Notes under the pieces: model-generated
Told to the model about the DNA's origin: nothing
Database searches by the model: none
The model's input: only the letters and a program-made list of their open reading frames with translations
In this document: positions 47,270 through 57,538 of the stretch, one piece after another
Layout: each line of letters starts with the position of its first letter
Numbering within the stretch: position 1 is the first letter of the stretch
Program-made: the position numbers and the translations under genes
Source: Rhizophagus irregularis
Lineage: Eukaryota; Glomeromycota; Glomeromycetes; Glomerales; Glomeraceae
NCBI RefSeq assembly: GCF_026210795.1
Contig: NC_089429.1
Location: 4,526,001-4,590,000, forward strand
DNA: 64,000 nucleotides
Direction of reading: 5' to 3'

Positions 47270-48673
47270 ATGACAAGAGGATTTTCATTAGAAAAAGATT
47301 TAAGATTATTAATAAATAATCCAAAATATAGTGATATAGAAATTTTATGTGACAATGAAAAGAAATTTTATGGTTCTAGAGCAATTTTAGCAGCAAGGTC
47401 CGAAGTATTTGATAGATTACTTTATAATGGGATGAAAGAAAGTTATGAAAATAAAATTTCTTTTCCAACGATCAATTCTTGTGGAATGGAAATTATATTA
47501 GAATACATTTATACGGGATCAATTAAAAATGAATCTTTAACAAAGGATAATATAATTGAAGCTTTTTATGCTGCCGACTATTTTCAATTACCAGATCTTC
47601 AGGATTTTATTGTGAAAAATTTTAAAAATACATTAAAAAAAAATAACAATGGAAATTATTCACCGGAACTACTGTCTAAATTTGCGGGGAAAATGCCATT
47701 AACAGAAGATAATATTCTTCTTAATTTATTAATCGAAGAAATAGCAACTATTTTATTAAATGATATTGAAATTGGTCGATTATCTATTACAGCTCTTCAA
47801 TATTTTTTATTTTGTACATACGAAAAAGAAATACCTTTTGCGACACCAGAATACGAAGTTTTTCGTTACAGTGCTATTCTTGCAGCAAAGCAAATTTCTG
47901 ATGATACATATAAAGCTCTAATGAAACAGTTGCCAACTTTAGAGCAAATAGATAACTTGATTCAAGTAGAAAATAAACTTATTGTAAATCATCAAAAAGT
48001 TGCTGAAGAATTGGAGCCTTTGATCGAATATATTGATTTTAGGCGAATAAAAAGAGGACAAATTGATTTCATTGAACCATTAAAAGTTATTCCAGCTGAA
48101 ATTATTCAACATAATTCGGAATTAATTGATTCAGATTTAAACAATATTCGAGGAATACCAATTTATAGATTTAAAGAATCTGAACTTTTTTGGGATAGGT
48201 TAGGAAGTGGATCAAAAGCTATTATTGAGAATAACGGAAAAGTTGTATATGCACCAAATGATCTTAATTCGTGGAGAATTGTTAGAGCTAAAATGTTATT
48301 AGAAAATAATGGTATTTATGAATGGGATATTATTATTGAAAAAACTTGTTTCTGGTCTTGGGTTGGAGTATGTGCATCAAAAAATTTTGATTATGAAAAT
48401 CCTGCAGGAAGGCAATCTTCTGGATGGGTATTAGGTACCAATGGTTATTGTCGTAATTATGATTATGAAACATACTACTGTCCGTCATTTCACGAAGATG
48501 GTGCAAGAATTACAGTTCATTTAGATATGAATAAAAGAACTTGTTCTTTTACAGTCAATGGTACAAAATATCCAAAAGTATCAGCATGGAATAATTTACC
48601 ATCAAAGCTCTATCCAATAGTATCAATAAAATACCCTGGTCAATATAGAATTCAGCCTCATCAAAAGAAATAA
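47270..48673 (+). CDS. BTB-SPRY domain protein (copy D, intact)
   Basis: A single exon of 467 aa starting MTRGFSLEKDLRLL. BTB is at about residues 18-92 (KKFYGSRAILAARSEVFDRL, EYIYTGSIKNES). A helical middle with EIATILLNDIEIGRLSI follows, and SPRY is at about 315-460 (WDIIIEKTCFWSWVGVCASK, YYCPSFHEDGARITVHLDMN, YPIVSIKYPGQYRIQPHQKK). It is the probable donor or sister of the C-terminal part and 3' flank of copy F. The family linker 'RIQGQVLVDIIEP' is shortened here to RIKRGQIDFIEP, as in pseudogene B. It is a probable Cullin-3 adaptor. Confidence 0.9.
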   Translation: MTRGFSLEKDLRLLINNPKYSDIEILCDNEKKFYGSRAILAARSEVFDRLLYNGMKESYENKISFPTINSCGMEIILEYIYTGSIKNESLTKDNIIEAFYAADYFQLPDLQDFIVKNFKNTLKKNNNGNYSPELLSKFAGKMPLTEDNILLNLLIEEIATILLNDIEIGRLSITALQYFLFCTYEKEIPFATPEYEVFRYSAILAAKQISDDTYKALMKQLPTLEQIDNLIQVENKLIVNHQKVAEELEPLIEYIDFRRIKRGQIDFIEPLKVIPAEIIQHNSELIDSDLNNIRGIPIYRFKESELFWDRLGSGSKAIIENNGKVVYAPNDLNSWRIVRAKMLLENNGIYEWDIIIEKTCFWSWVGVCASKNFDYENPAGRQSSGWVLGTNGYCRNYDYETYYCPSFHEDGARITVHLDMNKRTCSFTVNGTKYPKVSAWNNLPSKLYPIVSIKYPGQYRIQPHQKK

Positions 48674-49225
48674 TTAATCGTAAAATTATAAAATAAAAAT
48701 ATCTATTTTAACTGAAAATGAGAACTCGGAAAGTTAATTCGAAAAAATAATGGTTAATATACTCAAGTATAAAAGATGTTATAATTTATTAAAGTTATTT
48801 ATGTTAAAACTGCTTAAAGCTTGCATAACTCTATCAAGCTTACCTGAGCATTATAAATATGATGTTGAACTATATATCAGATTAGTGTTTCTGTACTAAC
48901 AAAATATTTTGAATATGCTAAATCGGAATTAATAGCAGCTTGGTTAAATAAATCTTTCATAAAATTTTGAGCCACGCTGATCAAAATATTTTTTTATTCA
49001 TCTATTATTTAATGAAAAGATTTTTGTTAAATGACTAGCCATTTTTGGTTCGATTACATATACTACTAATTAAGTAAATTACGTACTGTAAAAAAGAAAT
49101 ACTTAAATAACATCCATATATTTTTTATAGTTATTAACCATTAGTTAATTTGTCTAATTGCTAAAATTGAAATAGAATCACAAATAAACTACAAGTTCCT
49201 TCTTTCCTGCTAAAGAAATTTAAAA
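48674..49225. other. Intergenic, 3' flank of copy D
   Basis: The first ~70 bases ('TTAATCGTAAAATTATA..', 'GAGAACTCGGAAAGTTAATT') are nearly identical to the flank after copy F at 58961. No gene is seen in the rest. Confidence 0.5.
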
Positions 49226-49331
49226 TAATGAAGTGAAATTCATTAGAAAATGATTTAAGGTTATTAACAAAATTGAAAATAAAAAGAAATATAAGGTTGT
49301 AGAATGACTTTAGCTGCAAGGTTCGAAGTAC
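49226..49331 (+). pseudogene. BTB N-terminal fragment cut off by an insertion
   Basis: 'ATGAAGTGAAATTCATTAGA' corresponds to the MTRGYSLE start of the family, and 'GCTGCAAGGTTCGAAGTA' to AARSEV. The parts between carry deletions. Similarity stops at 49331, where a CCCTATAAAAAAATTC sequence begins like the ends of the element at 35695-37226. Confidence 0.6.
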
Positions 49332-49815
49332 TCCCTATAAAAAAATTCTGGAAAAACTCCGATAAATTTACAGGATAAGCATCCAATGCCAACGTTAACT
49401 CTAAATGTAACCTTTCAACCTAATCTAACCTTAATAATCCTTACTCTAATCCCATTCCAACCCTAAGCAACTCAGGGTTAACTCCAAAAATAAATATTTC
49501 AGTATCGTCTACATAGATTTTTAAAACAATTAATTAAAATAAATTTACAGAAACTAATTATTATTTTATTAAAATAAAGTGTAAGGCTACACAAATTTGA
49601 CTTTTTAGTTCACGTCACCTGATAGAGTCAGTTTTTATAAAACTTCGAAAAAATTTTTTGTATATTCATATTAACGTCGTCAATTCGTTTTCAAAGTCGT
49701 ATAATTTTGGTGTTGCCACAACTGCGCCGTATATAACAAAATCACATGCTAAATCACAAACGATTGCCGATTATAAGCACAGTTAAAATGAAATATTGAT
49801 TTGGCAATATGTAGT
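49332..49815 (+). repeat. Upstream segment duplicated before copies at 49919 and 57539
   Basis: From about 49360 ('TTTACAGGATAAG', 'CCAACGTTAACTCTAAATGT', 'CAACCCTAAGCAACTC', 'TTGCCACAACTGCGCCGTAT') the sequence parallels 56970-57440 almost throughout. It includes a MITE-end-like 'GGCTACACAAATTTGA' at about 49586. It marks a segmental duplication of about 0.5 kb upstream plus the gene. Confidence 0.7.
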
Positions 49816-49918
49816 ACAGTACAACATAGTACAGATTTTAAATTTATATATAAATAAGGTTTCTCAAAAAGCCCTTAATTTAAATTTATTTTTTTTAAAA
49901 AAAAAAATTTTCCAAGAA
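49816..49918 (+). promoter_or_regulatory. Proximal promoter and leader of pseudogene P
   Basis: The motif CAGTACAACATAGTACAGAT (about 49818-49834) is followed by TATATATAAATAAGG and a T/A/T tract directly before the ATG. It is almost identical to the promoter of copy F, although the gene behind it is frameshifted. Confidence 0.55.
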
Positions 49919-51351
49919 ATGACGAAAGGATATTCATTAGAAAAAGATTTAAGCCTATTGATAAATAATCCAAAATATAGTGATATAGAAATTTTATGTG
50001 ACGATGAAATGGTTCTAGAGCAATTTTAGCAGCAAGATCCGAAGTATTTGATAGATTACTTTATAATGGGATGAAAGAAAGTTATGAAAATAAAATTTCT
50101 TTTCCAAAGATCAATTCTTGTGGAATGGAAATTATATTAGAATACATTTATACGGGGTCAATTAAAAATGAATCTTTAACAAAGGATAATATAATTGAAG
50201 CTTTTTATGCTGCTGACTATTTTCAATTACCAGACCTTCAGGATTTTATTGTGAAAAATTTTAAAAATACACTAGAAAAAAATAACAATAGAAATTATTC
50301 ACCGGAACTACTGTCTAAATTTGCGGGGAAAATGCCATTAACGGAAGACAATATTCTCTTATGTTCGTTAGTTGAAGCAGTTGCTACTATTCCACTAAAT
50401 ACCATTGAATTCGGTCGATTGTCTATTACAGGCTTTCAATATCTTTTGTCTTGTACATATGAAAAAGAAAAGCCTTTTGCAACTCCAGAATACGAAGTTT
50501 TCCGATATAGTGCTATCCTTGCGGCAAAACAAGTTTCTAATGATACATATAAAACTCTTATGGAACGATTACCAACTCTAAAACAAATAGAACAAATGGA
50601 AAACTCTGTACGAGTAGAAAATAAATTTATTCCTGATCATAAAAAAGTTGCTAAAGAATTGGAGCTTTTAGTTGAATTTATTAATTTCAGACGAATCCAA
50701 GGTCAAGTATTAGTTGATATCATCGAGCCACTAGAAATTGTCCCGGCTAAAATCATTTTAAATATTTATCGACATAATACAAAATCAATTAATTCCGATA
50801 TAAACCATTTTCGAGGAATATCCATAAATAATTGTACCAATTATGTTTGGGATGAGTCAGCATGTGGACCAGAACTTATTATTGAGGATAATGGAAAAGT
50901 TGTATACGCACCAAATGGTCAATGGAGAAGTGTTAGAGCTAAAATGTTATTAGAAAATATTGGTATTTATGAATGGGATGTTATTATTGAGAAAGTTTGT
51001 ACATGGTCTTGGGTTGGAGTATGTGCATCAGAAAATTTTAACTATGGAGAAGTTGCAGGAACGCAATTTTCTGGATGGGTATTAGGTTCCAATGGTTCTT
51101 GTTGTAATCCTGGAAATAGTTTAAACAATTATTGTCCGCCATTTCATTATGATGGTGCAAAAATTACTGTTCATTTAGATATTAATAGAAGAACTTGTTC
51201 CTTTACAGTCAATGGTACAAAATATTCGGAAGTATCAGCATGGAATAATTTACCATCAAAGCTTTATCCAGTAGTATCATTAAAATACCCTGGTCGATTT
51301 CGTGATGAATTTGATTGTAAAAAATCATTTGATGTTATTTTACATATATAA
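49919..51351 (+). pseudogene. BTB-SPRY pseudogene (copy P): 10-bp deletion in BTB and altered C-terminus
   Basis: It starts MTKGYSLEKDLSLL like copy F, but after CDDE ten bases (the AAG AAA TTT T of copy F) are missing at about 50009, giving a frameshift and early stop. From 50071 (MKESYENKISF) the frame is open again for 426 codons, through BACK-like and SPRY regions (VCTWSWVGVCASENFNYGEV, NYCPPFHYDGAKITVHLDIN). At the end a small deletion replaces the usual RIQPHQK tail with RDEFDCKKSFDVILHI. A shorter protein from the internal ATG would lack most of the BTB domain. Most likely a recent pseudogene, since the rest is undamaged. Confidence 0.85.
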
Positions 51352-51764
51352 ATAAAAGATTTCAATTCGTGGTTCAAATTATTAACATGAAAAAAAGTCG
51401 TAATTTAGTGTTCATGTTTTTTTCGTTTTCTTAAATTAGTCCACGCACTTATAATATAATTATTATTAAATAGTATAAAGTAAAAAAAATCCTGGAATTG
51501 ATTGAAGTAATTGCAATGATTGTTCTTGATCCATTCAGAATCCTGCTAAATCATCCATGTTCTTTAAAAACTTTGTTGTAGTCTGTCCAGAATAAACTAC
51601 GAATCATGATTGGTTAGGGTGTTAAATTATTATATTTCAATTAATAAATTTTTTATTTTTTAACATTAAAATATAAGAATTTTTAATTTTCTAAATTAAA
51701 TGGATACAGTTTTAAAATTGCTGAATCATTTAATTAGACAATAGTTTTAAGTAATATTGTTAAA

Positions 51765-52316
51765 GTTCATTTTTTAATTAAACTACATAAAATAGAATGA
51801 TTATAGCCAAAATTAAGGTAATATAAAAATTATGCAAGAATTAATGTTAAGAAATCTAGTAATACAATTAAGCAAGATTAGTTGTAACGGAATGAAAGAA
51901 AGTTATGTAAACGAATTTTTTCTTTCTAATAATTTATTGAAAATTATACTAGAATTTACCTTTATATATTTGTCCAATCAAGAAGAATCCTTAATATAAA
52001 CAATAATGTTGTGGGATATTGAAAATTTATACACTTTTATTATGAAATTACTTTATAGTGATATAGTCAGACATCTAAAGTTGTGATTTATCAGAAGATA
52101 ATATTCTTAAAAATTCTTAAATTTATTGGTCTGGTCAGCAAAAACAATTCGTGCACTATAAAATCATTCTCTTTGCGACTTTCAAATAAAACTTACTACT
52201 CAAATATAAAGGTCAATCAAGTATTAATTGATATTATCGAGCATTATCAAATACCAGTATCTTTACGTTATAACGGCCGAATTCACATTCAAGCTCCTAA
52301 AAATATGCTTAATTGA
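51765..52316 (+). pseudogene. Deeply decayed BTB-SPRY copy with internal deletion
   Basis: CNGMKESYVNEFF (about 51892) matches the end of the BTB domain. The final segment VNQVLIDIIEHYQIPVSLRY then NGRIHIQ (about 52220-52300) joins the linker directly to the end of SPRY, showing loss of nearly the whole SPRY domain. It is parallel to 6163-6430 plus 7610-7850. Confidence 0.65.
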
Positions 52317-52730
52317 AGAAATATTGAGAAATTTTTTTTTTTTTTTTTTTGTATCATTATTTTTATAATGATAAATTAAAAATTAAGACTTATTTGTAAT
52401 GGATCATATTTAAATATATAATAATTTGAAATTTTAATATAAAAATAAAAAAAATTATTGGTGATTTATTACGTCATTCTATGTTTCATTATTGCGTCTT
52501 ATTCCAAGATAAAAAAAAAATGCTATTTGTCATTACTCATTATTAATCAATATAGTACCTGCATTTAATGTATGCAAAAACTAAAAATCATTGTAATGTC
52601 TATAACTGAAATCGTTTAATTTTGCTTGCGAGTACGGATTACCTTATAACCTTATAATGAGATAAAGTGTAACGATTGTCGATCGTTAGGCGTAGCTAAA
52701 AATGCAAAAATGGAAACATTTTTCAATGAG
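52317..52730. other. Intergenic, upstream region of pseudogene E
   Basis: AT-rich with a T-run at about 52333-52350. It includes the distal BTB-SPRY upstream block at about 52552-52700 ('CATTTAATGTATGCAAAAAC', 'TTTTGCTTGCGAGTACGGAT', 'GTCGATCGTTAGGCGTAGC'). Confidence 0.5.
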
Positions 52731-52733
52731 TGT

Positions 52734-52827
52734 ACAGTACAAAATAGTACAAAACTAAATTTATATATTTAAATAATGTTCCAAAAAAAAAATTTTTCTT
52801 TTTTTAGAAAAATTTTTTCCAAGAAAA
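52734..52827 (+). promoter_or_regulatory. Proximal promoter and leader of copy E
   Basis: ACAGTACAAAATAGTACAAA (about 52734-52753), TTTATATATTTAAATAA, then an A/T/A/T tract (52784-52816) close to the ATG at 52828. Confidence 0.5.
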
Positions 52828-54240
52828 ATGACGAGAGGATATTCATTAGAAAAAGATTTAAGATTATTAATAAATAATCCAAAATATAGTGATATAGAAA
52901 TTTTATGTGAGGATGAAAAGAAATTATATGGTTGTAGAGCAATTTTAGCAGCAAGATCCGAAGTATTCGATAGATTACTTTACAATGGAATGAAAGAAAG
53001 TTATGAAACCCAAATTTCTTTTCCAAAAATTAATTCTACTGGAATGGAGATTGTATTAGAATATACTTATACGGGGTCAATTAAAAATGAATCTTTAACA
53101 AAGGATAATATAATTGAAGCTTTTTACGCTGCTGACTATTTTCAATTACCAGACCTTCAGGATTTTATTATGAAAGTTTTTAAAAATATGTTAAAAAAAA
53201 ATCATTTAGAAAATTATTCACCAGAGCTATTATCTAAATTTGCAGGAAAAATGCCATTAACAGAAGATAATATTTTTCTAAATTTATTGGTTGAAGCAGT
53301 AGCTACTATCCCATAAAATACAATTGAATTTGGTCGATTATCTATTACGGGCCTTCAATATCTTTTATCTTGTACATTTGAAAAAGAAAAACCTTTTGTA
53401 ACCCCAGAATATGAACTTTTTAGATATAGTTCTATTCTTGCAGCAAAACAAGTTTCTAATGATGCATTTAACACTCTTTTAAAACGATTGCCAACCTTAG
53501 ACCAAATAGAGAATTCAATTCAAGTAGAAAGTGAACCTATTACCGATCATCAAAAAGTTGCAAAGGAATTGGAGCCTTTAATTGAATTTATTAATTTCAG
53601 ACGAATTCAAGGTCAAGTATTAGTTGACATCATTGAGCCACTAGAAATTGTTCCAGCTAAAATAATTTTAAACGTTTATCGGCATAATACAAAATCAATT
53701 AATTCTAATATAAATCACATTAGAGGAATTTCCATATCAAATTGCTCCAGTTATGTTTGGGATGAGACATCATGCGGATCAAGACTTATCATTGAGGATA
53801 ATGGAAAAGTTGTATACGCACCAAATGGCCTTGGGCCATGGAAAAGTGTTAGAGCTAAAATGTCATTAGAAAATAATGGTATTTTTGAATGGGATGTTAT
53901 TATTGAGAAAGTTTGTGTCTGGTCTTGGGTTGGAGTATGTGCATCAGAAAATTTTAACTATGGAGAATTTGCAGGAGTGCAACCTTCTGGATGGGTATTA
54001 GGTTCCAATGGTTCTTGTTGTAATCCTGGAAATAGTTTAAACAATTATTGTCCGCCATTTCATAATGATGGTGCAAAAATTACTGTTCATTTAGATATGA
54101 ATAGAAGAACTTGTTCCTTTACAGTTAATGGTACAAAATATTCGGAAGTATCAGCATGGAATAATTTACCATCAAAGCTTTATCCAGTAGTATCATTATA
54201 TAGTCCTGGTCGCTTTCGAATTCAACCTCACCAAGACTAA
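52828..54240 (+). pseudogene. BTB-SPRY gene with a single nonsense codon (copy E)
   Basis: Codons 1-162 are open (MTRGYSLEKDLRLL, full BTB domain). TAA at 53314-53316 stands where paralogues have TTA (Leu) in the IPLNTIEF segment. The same frame then continues without any other lesion through SPRY to 54240 (RFRIQPHQD), 470 aa in total. One T-to-A change is therefore the only visible damage. The C-terminal third is closest to copy P (GSCCNPGNSLNNYCPPFH). A truncated BTB-only product of 162 aa remains possible. Confidence 0.85.
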
Positions 54241-55914
54241 AAAATTATGAGTCATTATTTTTATAACAATAAATTAGAACTCGGGGAATTTGAAAGTTTC
54301 GTGACGAATCTGTTTAAGATCAACTATAAAAAATTCAATGATTCCAAATGTTTCTGATATTGGTAATTTAAACCAAAGCTTCATATTAATGAGTTATATA
54401 GATTAATAATATATTTATTGGTAATTAAAAACAAGGAAGCAAAAAAGAGAAAAAAATTAGTAATATTAAAACAAAAAAAAAGAAAAAAATTGTTATCAAG
54501 TTGTTTATTACTAGTGAAAGCTTAGTTAATACTTGAAGCTTGCGAAAAATAATAAACACCCTTTTTTAAATTAATTTCTCATGTTTTTCTACATCCTTAA
54601 TTTCTTTTATATTTTATCAAAATTTTCTGGCTTGTTAATTATGAATTAGTGTTGTATGATTATATTTTTTGTATGGATATGAAATTGTGGCGTTGTTCGA
54701 GTAATTAATCGAACCAATTATAAATTAATTAAATTATATTAATTAATTGTTTGTAATATCATCAATTTTGAATTCTTGCATTGTTGGTTTCCACATTTAT
54801 TGATCGTATTACATATGCAAAATCTTTAGTTGAGTCACCCAACTTAGGTTTAATCAATTCAATTCTTCATATAATTATCCATAATCCATACATCTATATT
54901 GTAGATTATAATATTTCTTCTTCCTCCTCTTTTACCCCAAATTCCTTAAATATTTTTTCGATAATTTCGTGTTTTTTCATTTACTTCTAACATATCAAAA
55001 AGCTTTTATGGTTATGGTCACGCCATATAAAGACTATATGTTATTAATACTTTATATTTTTTATTCGGCAATAAAAGCAATCTTCGAACCTAAAATTATT
55101 ATACAGATTCTGATCAAGATTTGTCTCGTACCTTAATCTCAAAAAATTTTTAATTTGTAGAACCTTTAAAGAAACTACTGTAACAATTTATTATAAATAA
55201 TATTGATGAGTTTTTATGGACTATGTTCACATATTCGTTATCTTATAAAATATTTAATACATAATTTATTGCATTATAAAAATAGATTTTACAAATTTAA
55301 ATATTGGTCTTAACTCTTAACTTACGAAACCATACTCTCTTTAGTTTGTCGTATTTGTTGTGTAGTATAACCGATTTTGTTACAATATGAAAAAGATTTA
55401 AGAACTCAACTTGAGAATACGTACGAATAAATATTTCTAATTCAGTTTTACTAAAAAAATTTATACAAAAAATATGTTTCCGTAGGTTGTTGAAAGCTCA
55501 TTAATGTACCGTATTATATGGAAATATATATATTACCACATGTTTTCTCGAGATTTAATTCGTAACAAAAAATATATTTAATATGAAATGATATTGTGAA
55601 TTACACTTTTATTTAATTAAGCAAAGTTTTTTATTATTGATTTATGAGCATTTAAATTTAAAAAACTTAGGATTAGTCAAATATCTGGAATTTGATTTAT
55701 AATTCGTTTGATTAAATATATTTTTTGGAATAACGTGAAGACTCCTTTTTTTAATTGATACGAGATCATCCTGTACTAATGATTCATTGAAATGCATGAA
55801 ATTTTTTGCTAATACTTTTTTTACCAAATACTATCCTAAATTTGTAAAAAATCAGCATCATATTTATTATTTATATACTCATTGAGTTAAAAAAAAAAAA
55901 AAAAAAATATTAAA
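54241..55914. other. Intergenic, no gene seen
   Basis: AT-rich. Short frames at 54781-54990 (plus) and 55642-55827 (minus) have no recognisable features. No clear copy of the family promoter motif precedes the fragment at 55915, only an A-tract (55890-55907). Confidence 0.4.
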
Positions 55915-56430
55915 ATGACCTCGTTAGAAAAAGATTTAAGATTATTAATAAATAATCCAAAGTACAGTGATATAGAAATTTTATGTGAAGATGAAAAGAA
56001 ATTATATGGCTGTAGAGCAATTTTAGCAGCAAGATCCGAAGTATTTATAGATTACTTTATAATGGGATGAAAGAGAGTTTCGAAAGACAAATTTCTTTAC
56101 TAACGATCAATTCTAGTGGAATGGAAATTATATTAAAATATTTTTATGTTGTATCAATTAAAGAAAATTCTTTGACTAAAGATAATATAGTTGAAGCTTA
56201 TTATGATGCTGTAGATTATTTTCAATTATCGGACCTTCAAAGATTTTATAATGAAAAACTTAAAAAAATATTTTAAAAGAAAATTACGGAGTAAACCATA
56301 TTCCAAGAATTATTATCTAAAGCTGTAGAAATTATACTTTTATCAGAAGATTATAATTTATTAGTTGAAGAAACAGCAACTATTTTACTAAATGATATTG
56401 GAATTGGTCGATTATCAATGTTCAAGTCTG
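55915..56430 (+). pseudogene. Truncated BTB-SPRY pseudogene (copy G)
   Basis: It begins MTSLEKDLRLLINNPKYSDI and keeps AILAARSEVF. One G is missing at about 56047 (TTTATAG instead of TTTGATAG), which shifts the frame. The shifted frame continues 56067-56276 (KESFERQISLLTINSSGMEI) to a stop. Similarity to the BACK-like region fades at about 56430 (GIGRLSM). The SPRY half is absent. Confidence 0.8.
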
Positions 56431-56636
56431 AGCTTAACGCATAAATATATCAAATATTTATACAGTAATACTGTAGCTAAATAATATGGCATGTTATATG
56501 ATTATTGTTTAAAAAAGATAATTTATTAAACAATTCATTATGCAGTGTCACACTCCATTTATTGCGTTTTAATATTTATTCCAGAATAGAATTCTTTCAT
56601 AAAGAAAAAAAATGCTATTTGTCATTAAATAATATT

Positions 56637-56735
56637 CCCACATTTAATGCATACGAAACTAAAAATCATCATAATGTTTATAAATCATTTAATTTTGCTT
56701 GCGAGTACTAGTACGAATTACTTTAATCTTTTATG
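56637..56735 (+). repeat. Distal upstream block shared by BTB-SPRY loci (copy near gene F)
   Basis: 'CACATTTAATGCATACGAAAC', 'AATCATCATAATGTTTATAA' and 'GAGTACTAGTACGAATTACT' match the blocks at 16705, 47000 and 52552. It is about 0.9 kb before copy F, further than at other copies, because about 600 bp of other sequence lies between. Confidence 0.5.
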
Positions 56736-56801
56736 CTATACGTACAGTACACGAAACTAGTACCCGTAACCATCAAAAAAATGTTCCAGTAATCCTAACC
56801 C

Positions 56802-56981
56802 TACAAAAAACTTATTCCGTGTTTTTTATTCTCTGTTATCTCCGTAAATGTATCATATTCACGGAATTTATAGCCTCAAAACATGGAAATTATCCAAGTT
56901 GCTTAGATTTTTATTTATTTACCTATAAATTTATCATATTCACGGAGTTTTTACAAAAATTACGGATAAAATTTTTTACAG
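56802..56981. mobile_element. Possible small inverted-repeat element
   Basis: The left end CCTACAAAAAACTTATTCCG and right end, the reverse complement of CCTGTAAAAAATTTTATCCG, are similar, with CACGGA words inside both. The ends recall the CCCTATAAAAAA-type ends at 35695 and 49332. The target duplication is not clear. Confidence 0.4.
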
Positions 56982-57439
56982 GATAAGTAATTCCAATGTC
57001 AACGTTAACTCTAAATGTAACCTTTCAACCTAAACTAACCTTACTAATCCTTAATTTAATCCCACATATGCTTACTCCAACCCTAAGCAACTCTAAAACG
57101 TCAGTGAACTCCAAAAATAAATATTTCAGTATATTCTATATAAATTTTTAAAACAATTAATTTAACATAAATCTACAAAAACTAATTATTATTTATTAAA
57201 ATAAACACAAATTGTTTTTTTGGTTCACGTCACCTGGTAGAGTTTGTTTTTGTAAAACTTCTAAAACTTCGAAAAATTTTTTTATATATTTATGCTAACG
57301 TTATCTGAGCTGATCGTCAATTCGTTTTCAAAGTCGTGTTGCCACAACTGCGCCGTATATAACAAAATCACATGTTAAAATCACATGAGCTTTAGTGAAC
57401 GCTTGTCGATCATAAGCACAACTATTTGGACATGTGGTA

Positions 57440-57538
57440 CAGTACAACATAGTACAAATTTTAAATTTATATATAAATAAGGTTTCTCAAAATGCCCTAA
57501 ATTAAATTTTATTTTTTTAAAAAAAAAATTTCCAAGAA
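57440..57538 (+). promoter_or_regulatory. Proximal promoter and leader of BTB-SPRY gene F
   Basis: CAGTACAACATAGTACAAAT (57440-57459), TATATATAAATAAGG, and a T-tract/A-tract/T-tract (57508-57531) ending a few bases before the ATG. This is the clearest example of the shared promoter layout. Confidence 0.6.
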
